Assembly (NCBI GenBank): GCA_951812325.1
Contig: OX638294.1
Location: 779,136-843,135 of the forward strand
Source: an uncultured Thermoanaerobaculia bacterium
Lineage (GTDB): Bacteria > Acidobacteriota > Thermoanaerobaculia > Multivoradales > Multivoraceae
Reading direction: 5' to 3'
Length of the DNA: 64,000 nt
Notes under the pieces: model-generated
Told to the model about the DNA's origin: nothing
Databases searched by the model: none
The model's input: only the letters and a program-made list of their open reading frames with translations
Part shown: piece by piece, positions 57,871-64,000 of the stretch
Numbering within the stretch: position 1 is the stretch's first letter
Layout of the letters: each line of letters starts with the position of its first letter
Position numbers and translations under genes: made by a program

Positions 57871-57945
57871 CTAGATGGGGTGACCCGCGACGTTGCAAAC
57901 CTCCCGAACGAGCTGGTCCCCCCGTTCACCGGCGACAAAGGACCT
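57871..57945 (-). pseudogene. C-terminal fragment of a paralogue of the 56882-57490 gene
   Basis: The frame reads FVAGERGDQLVREVCNVAGHPI and stops, closely matching IVAGGGGDSIVRDVCNAAGSPI of the downstream gene. Nothing upstream of this tail is preserved; the IS3-type remnant starts 43 bases further. It is a leftover of a tandem gene copy. Confidence 0.6.
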
Positions 57946-57988
57946 CCTGTTGTTTGGCCGGTGACTATAGCACGGCTGTCAAGCTGTC

Positions 57989-58405
57989 TGAGCTTGACCC
58001 GGTTCCGTGGACACCTCATTCTTGGAGGAGGAGGAGTCGATGGACGGGCGCGGCCGGTGTCTGGACAACGTCTTCATCGAGCGCCTCTGGCGCTCACTCA
58101 AGTACGAGGCCGTCTACCTGCACGAACTCGCCGACGGCATCGAGGCGCGGCAGGTGATCGGCGAGTGGATCGCCTTTTTCAATCTCGAGCGGCCGCATTC
58201 ATCCCACCAGGGCAAAGACCCCAGACGAGGTCTATCGCGGCGCCAGCCCCGATGCGACTTCCGACACTCGCCTCCGGGACGAATCGGGTTTTCCGCAGAT
58301 TCCGCAGTTCTCCACAGCCCCGGCGACGGCGGCTGCGGCGTGATCAACCAAGGGAGTACACCTTGGCTCTGCCTTGAAACTGTCCAAAGAACCGGGACCA
58401 CCTCA
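57989..58405 (+). mobile_element. IS3-family insertion sequence remnant
   Basis: Inverted ends TGAGCTTGACCCGGTTC (from 57989) and, reversed, TGAGGTGGTCCCGGTTC (from 58405) match at about 20 of 25 positions including the GGACA block. The 417-bp body keeps only the C-terminal end of the transposase; orfA and most of orfB are gone. It is therefore an internally deleted, non-autonomous copy. Its right end cuts a HAD hydrolase gene. No clear target duplication remains. Confidence 0.78.
58040..58338 (+). pseudogene. IS3-type transposase, C-terminal fragment with frameshift
   Basis: The frame encodes SMDGRGRCLDNVFIERLWRS, then LKYEAVYLHELADG and VIGEWIAFFNLERPHSSHQG, the end of an IS3 orfB integrase core including its last catalytic region. 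The expected TPDEVYRG continuation lies in the neighbouring frame (KTPDEVYRGASP), so a frameshift occurs near 58207. The ORF A region and first part of ORF B are missing. It cannot encode an active transposase. Confidence 0.78.
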
Positions 58406-58482
58406 CTGATCGCCTGGGCGTAGAGGATCCCGTCGAAGTCCTGGGATTCGACGAGCGTTCCGTCGACGTCGAAGACGACCAG
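58406..58482 (-). pseudogene. HAD-superfamily hydrolase, N-terminal fragment cut by the IS remnant
   Basis: Reading from the end of the upstream gene, the frame gives LVVFDVDGTLVESQDFDGILYAQAIS and then enters the IS end (EVVPVLW). DVDGTLVES is the catalytic motif I of HAD phosphatases. The gene starts 12 bases after the previous stop, again without an ATG, GTG or TTG; a CTG is the only candidate. Everything downstream of motif I is lost from this locus. Confidence 0.68.
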
Positions 58483-58494
58483 GCGCCTGCGGCT

Positions 58495-59502
58495 TCAACC
58501 GCCTCCGAGCCTGGCCAGCCATGCCTCCACCGCCACTCTGGCCGGGGCCTCCAGCCAGGGCAGCACGCCAAGGTTGCCTTCCCGGGCGGCGGCATCGATG
58601 TCGACCTCGTTGCGGTCGAGGAAACGGGCGGCGCGGTAGTAGGCGTCGCCGTGGGTGGCGGCGGCATCGCCGAGTTCGATCAGGTGGCCGGCGAGTTCGC
58701 GGGAGCGCCGCAGCCTGGATGGCAGCGGCAGGGCCGGCAGGGGCCTGGGCAGGCGATGCTCGACGCCGGCTGCCTCGGCAGCACAGCGGAAGGCCGAGTG
58801 GTCCGGGCGCGAGTCGTCGCCGTGAAACAGCGCGTCGAAGGCCTCGGGCCAGGAGGAGTGCAGCCGTTCAAAGAGCAGCCGGCGTTCCCGGGCATCGAGC
58901 TGCAACGCGCGGGGGACGACGCGGCGGGCCCCGGCGGCAGCGAGTCGGGCCATTGCCGGCGCCAGCAAGCCCGGCTCGTCGGTCCAGTCGGCAACGAGCG
59001 GCCAGACCAGGGTTGCGCCCGCCAGCGGACCCGGTTCGAACGGAAGGCCGGGCTGGCGGCGCTCCCTGAGTTCTTCTCGCAGCGCGGCAGCGTGGCGGAC
59101 CAGGGCGTCGAGCAGGTCGACCGCGATGACGATGTTGGCGGGCAGGTCGGCCAGCCCTGGCGCGGCCAGCTCGCGCAGACTCGACCCGCCGACGGCGATG
59201 CGCCCGATTACCTGAATCAGGAGAGGCACTCCCGCCGCCGCCGCGGCCTCGACGATGCGCAAGCGGAGGTGCGCGTCGTCCTCCGGCAGCGGCGGTACGT
59301 ATACGACGTCGGTTGCCGGGAGCACCCCTTCGGCGGCATCGGAGGCGGCCGGCAACGGTCCCGAGGTCGACGGCGGCAAGCCGCCAGTGGCAAGGTCGCA
59401 CCAGAGATCGTCGCTGTTACTGACCGGCCACCGCGAGAAGCTGTGACGGATCCAGAGGTTCGCCGGTTCGGCGACGTGCTCCCGGAACGTGAGTGGAGTC
59501 AC
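58495..59502 (-). CDS. Conserved-looking protein of unknown function
   Basis: A 335-residue soluble protein with good coding character. It contains VVYVPPLPEDDAHLRLRIVEAAAAAGVPLLIQVIG, LPANIVIAVDLLDALV, GATLVWPLVADWTDE and ARRVVPRALQLDARERRLLFERLHSSW. The alternating strand/helix pattern suggests an alpha/beta fold, possibly a TIM-barrel-like enzyme. No cysteine cluster or nucleotide-binding loop is seen. The GTG start lies inside a duplicated segment. It precedes a truncated HAD gene in the same operon and follows the riboflavin genes. Confidence 0.65.
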   Translation of the reverse strand: MTPLTFREHVAEPANLWIRHSFSRWPVSNSDDLWCDLATGGLPPSTSGPLPAASDAAEGVLPATDVVYVPPLPEDDAHLRLRIVEAAAAAGVPLLIQVIGRIAVGGSSLRELAAPGLADLPANIVIAVDLLDALVRHAAALREELRERRQPGLPFEPGPLAGATLVWPLVADWTDEPGLLAPAMARLAAAGARRVVPRALQLDARERRLLFERLHSSWPEAFDALFHGDDSRPDHSAFRCAAEAAGVEHRLPRPLPALPLPSRLRRSRELAGHLIELGDAAATHGDAYYRAARFLDRNEVDIDAAAREGNLGVLPWLEAPARVAVEAWLARLGGG

Positions 59503-59599
59503 AACGCGACGATCTCAACCGGATGCAAACAAGATGAAGCGGCTGGGCGACGGGTGCGCACGGGCGGGAGTCACAACGCGACGATCCTCAACCGGATGC
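59495..59599. repeat. Imperfect direct repeats around a start codon
   Basis: GGAGTCACAACGCGACGAT followed by CTCAACCGGATGC occurs at 59495-59526 and, with one extra base, at 59567-59599. On the minus strand both copies contain GTGACTCC. The first is the start region of the unknown gene, so its initiation site has been duplicated. Confidence 0.65.
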
Positions 59600-59633
59600 G
59601 AGCAGGATTCCCGCGCTCCCAAAGGCGGCGGCG

Positions 59634-60305
59634 TCAACGGCCGCCCGACTTGAGGGCGGCGGCGACGGCCGCCTCGACCGACTTCCGGACGTACCTGGCG
59701 AGGACATCGCCCTCGACGTTGACCTCGTCGCCGGGCTTCAGCTCCGAGAGGGTGGTCACCTCGAGCGTGTGCGGAATGAGCGCCACGTCGAAGGCCTCTT
59801 CGTCCAGGGCCGCGATCGTCAGGCTGACGCCGTCGATCGTCACGCTGCCCTTGAGCACGAGGCCGGTCTCGAGTTCGGCGGGGACTGCGAACGTGATGAC
59901 CCGGTTCTCTCCCAGTTCCTCGACCTTCGCCACCCGGGTCGTCGTGTCGACGTGTCCCTGGACGAGGTGACCGCCAAGAGGGTCGCCGGCGGCCAGCGGC
60001 GGCTCCAGGTTGACCCGGTCGCCGGCCTGAAGCGCGCCCAGCGTCGTCCGGCTCAGGGTTTCCGGAGACAGGTCGAAGGCCGACCAGGCCGGAAACGCGC
60101 TGTCCGCGCCGATACCCGAATCGCCGCTGGCGCCGCCCAGCCCCACCACGGTCAGGCAAACGCCGGCAACCGAGAGGCTGGCGCCCGAAGCGAGTCGCGA
60201 CCCGAGCTCCACCGAGTGCCCGACGACCACGCGGGCGCCGTGGCTTCGCGAAGCTCCGGGGCCCTCGACTACCCGGCCACGCTCCTGGACAATTCCGGTA
60301 AACAT
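59634..60305 (-). CDS. ribE: Riboflavin synthase alpha chain
   Basis: A 223-residue two-domain lumazine-binding protein that dismutates 6,7-dimethyl-8-ribityllumazine to riboflavin. It starts with the invariant MFTGIVQERG. The first barrel has SLSVAGVCLTVV, and the second has GHLVQGHVDTTTRV, VLKGSVTIDGVSLTI and FDVALIPHTLEVTTL. The start lies inside the end of ribD (37-base overlap), so both are one operon. ribBA and ribH are not in this window. Confidence 0.94.
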   Translation of the reverse strand: MFTGIVQERGRVVEGPGASRSHGARVVVGHSVELGSRLASGASLSVAGVCLTVVGLGGASGDSGIGADSAFPAWSAFDLSPETLSRTTLGALQAGDRVNLEPPLAAGDPLGGHLVQGHVDTTTRVAKVEELGENRVITFAVPAELETGLVLKGSVTIDGVSLTIAALDEEAFDVALIPHTLEVTTLSELKPGDEVNVEGDVLARYVRKSVEAAVAAALKSGGR

Positions 60306-61453
60306 CCCTGCCTGTAGCCTACGAGAATCACGTCCGACGCGCGCCGGCGCACCCGCAGCCGGTCAAGGCGCCATCCATCCGCCAGCTTCTCCGCGCCAGC
60401 ACCGCCGAGCGGACCCGGCGCCTCCGCACCGCCGATCAGGACGGGCGCACAACACACGGCGGCCCGGTCCCAGACGCCGGAGAACGCGAACGCCTCCAGC
60501 ACCGCGGCGCCTCCCTCGACGAGAACGTTCGCCACCCCACGACCCGCCAGGTCCGCCACCACCGCCGCCGGCGCCACGACCTCGAGCACGACGACCTCGG
60601 CGCCCGCCTCGCCCAGACGGTCGCGTCGATCGACCCATTTCGGCGTCGCCGCCGCCTGGCCGCCCCGCGGCGCCTCCGTATAGACGACGACCGGCCCGTC
60701 GACTTCGAACATCCGCGCCCGCGGCGACAGCCGCAACCGCCGATCGAGCACCACCCGCACGATCGGCCCCTCCGCCCGGTCGAGCCTGCGGTTGAGACGC
60801 GGATCGTCGGCCAGGGCGGTGCCGCTGCCCACCACGATCGCCTGGTGCTCTTCGCGCAGTTCCAGGGCCCACTGCCGGCCGCGCGGCGAGGAGATCCACT
60901 GGCTGTCGCCGCTGGCCGTCGCGATCCGGCCGTCCAGGCTCATCGCCCACTTCAGCGTCACGGCCGGGCGCCGATGCAGGACACCGGTCAGGAAGGCGAC
61001 GTTCATCTCGATCGCCTGCTCCGCCAGGAGCCCGCCCTCGACGCGAAGGCCGGCGGCCCGCAGGCGTTCGGCGCCGCCTCCGGTCACCTCCGGGTTCGGA
61101 TCGCCATGCGCGAAGACCACGCGCTCCACCCCGGCCTCCAGGATGCCCCGCGCGCAGGGCGGCGTGCGACCGTGATGGTTGCAGGGCTCAAGCGTCACGT
61201 AGACGGTGGCGCCGACCGCCAGGTCTCCCGCCGCGGACAGCGCCATCGCCTCGGCATGCTCGCCGCCGGCACGGCGGTGCCAGCCCGACCCGACGATCTC
61301 GCCGGCGCGCACGACGACCGCACCGACCATCGGGTTCGGCGCCGTTGTGAAGCGGCCGCGGCGCGCCAGGGCCAGCGCGCGGGCCATCGCCGTTCGATCC
61401 GCCTCGTCGAAGCGATCGACCGCCCCAGAAGCTCCATCGGCCATCGCGCTCAC
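60269..61453 (-). CDS. ribD: Bifunctional riboflavin biosynthesis deaminase/reductase
   Basis: A 394-residue protein with an N-terminal cytidine-deaminase-like domain (zinc site HAEAMAL and EPCNHHGRTPPC) and a C-terminal dihydrofolate-reductase-like domain (LKWAMSLDGRIATASGDSQWISS; VANVLVEGGAAVL). It carries out the second and third steps of riboflavin synthesis. The GTG start overlaps the ftsY stop (GTGA); an ATG three codons later is an alternative. The end overlaps ribE. Confidence 0.93.
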   Translation of the reverse strand: MSAMADGASGAVDRFDEADRTAMARALALARRGRFTTAPNPMVGAVVVRAGEIVGSGWHRRAGGEHAEAMALSAAGDLAVGATVYVTLEPCNHHGRTPPCARGILEAGVERVVFAHGDPNPEVTGGGAERLRAAGLRVEGGLLAEQAIEMNVAFLTGVLHRRPAVTLKWAMSLDGRIATASGDSQWISSPRGRQWALELREEHQAIVVGSGTALADDPRLNRRLDRAEGPIVRVVLDRRLRLSPRARMFEVDGPVVVYTEAPRGGQAAATPKWVDRRDRLGEAGAEVVVLEVVAPAAVVADLAGRGVANVLVEGGAAVLEAFAFSGVWDRAAVCCAPVLIGGAEAPGPLGGAGAEKLADGWRLDRLRVRRRASDVILVGYRQGCLPELSRSVAG

Positions 61454-62436
61454 CCGAACAGGGCGGCCGCGAAGGGGCGCGGCTTGTAGTCGAGGAGATC
61501 CTCCGCTCCCTCGCCAACGCCCAGGTAGGCGACCGGCAGGCGCAGGTCGCGGGCGATCGCCACCGCCATGCCGCCCTTGGCCGTGCCGTCGAGCTTGGCC
61601 AGGAAGACGGCGTCAATCGGGACCGTCGCCCCGAACTCGCGCGCCTGCACCAGCGCGTTGTGGCCGTTGCCGGCATCGACCACGAGGAGGGTGAACACGT
61701 TCCAGGTGTCGCCGGCCGCCCGCCGCGCGACGCGATCGACCTTCGACAGTTCGTCCATCAGCTGGCCGCGGGTGTGGAGGCGACCCGCCGTGTCGACGAT
61801 CAGATGATCCACGCCGCGCGCTCCGGCGGCCTGCACGGCGTCGAACACGAGCGCCGCCGGGTCGCCGCCCGACGGGCGACGGACAACCTCGATCCCCAGC
61901 CGCTCGCCCCACACTTCAAGCTGTTCCGCGGCGGCGGCGCGAAACGTGTCGCCGGCCGCGAAGAGGACCTTCTCGCCCCGGGACAGGGACGCCCGCGCCA
62001 GCTTGGCGGCGGAGGTCGTCTTGCCCGAGCCGTTGACACCCACCATCAGGGTGATGCGCGGGGTCGGCGGCAGCGCCGCGGGCGGCGCGTCGAGCAGCAG
62101 CACGGCCACCTCGTCGACCAGCAGTTGCCGCAGGGCGAACTCGTCCCCGGCGGCGATCGGCCCCGAATCTCCCGCCTGACGCAACCGCTCGACGAGTTCG
62201 AGCGAGGTCTCGACGCCCAGGTCCGACTCGATCAGCGTCTCCTCGAGCCGCTCCAGCACGTCCTCATCGATGCGCGCAGAGCTGCCGAGCGCCGTGCTGA
62301 TGCGGCCGACCAGCCCCTTGCGGGTGCGGCCCAGACCGCGCCGCAGACGCTTCCAGAGGCCACGCTTCCCGGATTGCCGCGATTCGCCCGACCTGCCCTC
62401 CGCCGCGGCCGCGTGGCCGCCGGTCGCCGCGCTCAC
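61450..62436 (-). CDS. ftsY: Signal recognition particle receptor FtsY
   Basis: A 328-residue SRP-type GTPase. A basic N-terminal stretch (GKRGLWKRLRRGLGRTRKGLVGRI) leads into the N domain (DEDVLERLEETLIESDLGV). The G domain follows with G1 GVNGSGKTT, VLFAAGDTFRAAAAEQL, DTAGR and AKLDGTAKGG, ending with YLGVGEGAEDLLDY. It docks ribosome-SRP complexes at the inner membrane. The GTG start has GGGAG seven bases upstream; the acidic A domain of E. coli FtsY is absent. Confidence 0.94.
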   Translation of the reverse strand: MSAATGGHAAAAEGRSGESRQSGKRGLWKRLRRGLGRTRKGLVGRISTALGSSARIDEDVLERLEETLIESDLGVETSLELVERLRQAGDSGPIAAGDEFALRQLLVDEVAVLLLDAPPAALPPTPRITLMVGVNGSGKTTSAAKLARASLSRGEKVLFAAGDTFRAAAAEQLEVWGERLGIEVVRRPSGGDPAALVFDAVQAAGARGVDHLIVDTAGRLHTRGQLMDELSKVDRVARRAAGDTWNVFTLLVVDAGNGHNALVQAREFGATVPIDAVFLAKLDGTAKGGMAVAIARDLRLPVAYLGVGEGAEDLLDYKPRPFAAALFG

Positions 62437-62560
62437 CCCGTGGCTCCCGACGACCCGGCGCGGGCGTCGTCGAACAAGCCCCGCCGTCCTGCTTCCCGAG
62501 GGTCGCGCGACTCGTCCTCGACCGGCGGCGCGGCCATGCCGGCGCCTCCCGTCTCCACGG

Positions 62561-63736
62561 TCACCGCGCGCCCCCGGACGACGCGGCTCGGGAGTCTTCG
62601 AGAAAGGCCCGGAGTTCGGTCCGCACGACCTCCGGATCGAGGTCGGCGACGATCTCGCCCCGGCCCGGGGCCGCCGGCAGAATCCATACCAGCCCGCTTT
62701 CTCGCGCCTTCTTGTCCCGCCCCATCGCGGCAATCAGGCGGTCGACTTCCAGGTGAACACCCACGCCGCGCTCCACGGCGGCAAGATCGGGCGGCCCAAT
62801 CCGATCGATCAGCCGCCTGATGCGCTCCGCAAACTGCGGATCCAGACCTCGCCGAAGGGCCAGGCACAACGCGAACCTCATGCCGTGAGCCACCGCGTCG
62901 CCGTGACGCAGGCCCCGATAACCGAACTCCGCTTCGATCGCGTGCCCCAGGGTGTGGCCGAAGTTGAGCAGCCGACGGCGGTCGCCCTCTTCCAGATCGG
63001 CTTCGACGACGTCGAGCTTGGCCTTGATCGACGCCGCGACGACCGGCGTCAGCGCCTCCGCGTCGCCCCCGAGCAGCCGCTCGAGCGACTCCTCCGCCCG
63101 ATCCAGTAGATCGAGATCGAGCAACGCCGCCATCTTGACCACCTCGAACAGCCCGGCCCTCAGTTCGCCGACCGGCAGCGTCCGCAAGCTGTCGATGTCT
63201 GCAAGCACGAAGCGCGGATGGTGGAAGGCGCCGACCGTGTTCTTGCCGCCGGGCAGGTCGACCCCGGTCTTGCCGCCGACCGACGCGTCGACCTGGGCCA
63301 GCAGCGTGGTCGGAATCTGGATGTAGTCGATGCCGCGCAGGAAGCAGGCGGCGACGAAGCCGCCCAGATCGCCTACCGAACCGCCGCCGAGCGTGACCAG
63401 CCGACTGTCCCGCTTGCCGCCGCGCGCGAGCATCTGCCGCCAGACCGAGGCGGCGGACTCGACCGTCTTCGCCGCCTCGCCGTCGGGCGCCTCGATCGTC
63501 TCGATCCGGGCCGCGCCGGCGGTCTCGAGCAAGTGCCGTGCCGCGGCGCCGCAGTGACGATCCGGCGCCTCGCTCGTGAGCAGGAACACGACCCGGCCCC
63601 GGCACCACGCCGCCACGCCGCCAAGCGCGCCCTGAGCGCCCGCGGCCAGCAGACCCGGACCGACGAGAATCTCGCTCACCCCCCGGGGATGGGCGAGCGT
63701 CAGACGGTGCGGTTCGCCCCCGGCGTGCCCGGTCAA
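62561..63736 (-). CDS. aroB: 3-dehydroquinate synthase
   Basis: A 391-residue NAD-dependent enzyme that turns DAHP into 3-dehydroquinate in the shikimate pathway. It has VTLGGGSVGDLGGFVAACFLRG, PTTLLAQVDASVGGKTGVDLPGGKN, and the metal-ligand segment LLNFGHTLGHAIEAEFGYRGLRHGDAVAHGM. The TTG start has GGGAGG five bases upstream. It is followed after ~125 bases by ftsY. The length is slightly above average because of a Ser/Ala-rich tail. Confidence 0.94.
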   Translation of the reverse strand: MTGHAGGEPHRLTLAHPRGVSEILVGPGLLAAGAQGALGGVAAWCRGRVVFLLTSEAPDRHCGAAARHLLETAGAARIETIEAPDGEAAKTVESAASVWRQMLARGGKRDSRLVTLGGGSVGDLGGFVAACFLRGIDYIQIPTTLLAQVDASVGGKTGVDLPGGKNTVGAFHHPRFVLADIDSLRTLPVGELRAGLFEVVKMAALLDLDLLDRAEESLERLLGGDAEALTPVVAASIKAKLDVVEADLEEGDRRRLLNFGHTLGHAIEAEFGYRGLRHGDAVAHGMRFALCLALRRGLDPQFAERIRRLIDRIGPPDLAAVERGVGVHLEVDRLIAAMGRDKKARESGLVWILPAAPGRGEIVADLDPEVVRTELRAFLEDSRAASSGGAR

Positions 63737-63777
63737 GGCAGCCTCCCTGGCGCCTGCTCCGCAGACGCCTCACCGCG

Positions 63778-63863
63778 AGCGGCGCAGCGCGGGGTCGCGG
63801 CGAGGCTGGGGCTGCTGGGGCCAAACATGGAGGCCTGCGACAAGGTTGGCGGCTCTAGCCGCC
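63778..63863 (-). repeat. Dispersed post-stop repeat, copy 3
   Basis: The 3' flank of aspS shares GCGAGG-TGGGGCT, GCCAAACA, GCCTGCGACA and GGCGGCT-CTAGCCGCC with the segment that ends the TPR membrane gene at 34265. In both copies the CTAG of the last block contains the stop codon. Similarity continues into the GCGCAGCGC part further from the gene. Confidence 0.55.
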
Positions 63864-64000
63864 CGCGGGCCGCGGGCGCAGGCGCAGCCCCAGGTCGAGC
63901 AACTGCTCCTGGTCGACCGTCGACGGCGCCTCGGTCATCAGGCACAACGCCGACGCGGTCTTCGGGAAGGCGATCACGTCGCGCAGCGAACCGGCCCCTG
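63855..64000 (-). CDS. aspS: Aspartyl-tRNA synthetase, C-terminal end
   Basis: The last 48 codons of AspRS are visible: [21 protein letters not shown], then [17 protein letters not shown] and the stop. The [17 protein letters not shown] tail is specific to bacterial AspS. The gene continues beyond the window, and the stop lies inside the dispersed post-stop repeat. Confidence 0.9.
   Translation of the reverse strand, partial: GAGSLRDVIAFPKTASALCLMTEAPSTVDQEQLLDLGLRLRPRPAGG

Overview
The window is high-GC, densely coded bacterial DNA from a diderm. It carries bamA, skp, lpxA, lpxD, lolC/lolD-type genes and a tat component. Several families point, by inference only, to an uncultured Acidobacteriota-like lineage: DUF1501/DUF1800 pairs, ASPIC/UnbV repeat proteins with TPR lipoproteins, stand-alone PQQ-type propellers, DUF418 and sulfotransferase genes. 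No 16S gene is present, so the taxonomy is not proven.

Layout. 0-2.3 kb: the 3' end of a b6-type cytochrome b followed by a membrane-anchored octaheme cytochrome of the hydroxylamine-oxidoreductase (HAO) type. 2.6-6.2 kb: an SDR epimerase on the minus strand, then a tightly overlapped plus-strand trio (GNAT, exonuclease III, sulfotransferase). 6.5-14.9 kb: exported and membrane genes, including an alpha/beta hydrolase, DUF418, DUF1330, a cytochrome c'-like lipoprotein, two tandem small membrane paralogues, a PQQ-type dehydrogenase and a triple helix-hairpin-helix protein. 14.9-17.3 kb: a small accessory patch with an AAA/DUF4143 ATPase and remnants of a type I restriction locus. 17.3-32.5 kb: mainly minus-strand exported proteins, including DUF1501, DUF1800, an aldo/keto reductase, a very large secreted nuclease and a secreted metzincin that share a repeated C-terminal domain, a TPR lipoprotein and an ASPIC/UnbV lipoprotein. 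32.8-39.7 kb: nucleoside and protein-repair housekeeping genes (thymidine phosphorylase, TPR membrane protein, tatA, tRNA-Arg, apt, pcm, surE, mtnP, Gfo/Idh). 39.9-53.5 kb: an envelope-biogenesis block read on the minus strand (lolC, lolD, clpC, bamA, skp, lpxD, fabZ, lpxA). It is interrupted by a 1.6-kb insertion between bamA and skp and by a plus-strand propeller gene between skp and lpxD. 53.6-56.6 kb: hpt, divergent from purine nucleoside phosphorylase and lysS. 56.7-58.5 kb: a decayed patch with duplicated gene tails and an IS3-type remnant that truncates a HAD hydrolase gene. 58.5-64 kb: an unknown gene, ribE, ribD, ftsY, aroB and the 3' end of aspS.

How the genes work together. The bamA-skp-lpxD-fabZ-lpxA-lol block builds and sorts outer-membrane proteins, lipid A and lipoproteins. 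apt, hpt, purine nucleoside phosphorylase, thymidine phosphorylase, mtnP and surE form a nucleoside salvage set. The cytochrome b/octaheme pair and the 10-13.7 kb membrane/cytochrome/PQQ genes are likely periplasmic electron-transfer modules.

The most unusual signals are: the HAO-like octaheme protein coupled to a b6-type quinol-oxidising subunit; a 94-bp duplication of the skp 5' end flanking foreign DNA; four copies of an unrecognised domain in two neighbouring secreted proteins; at least three genes whose only sensible start is CTG; and an 80-bp repeat that recurs directly after stop codons.
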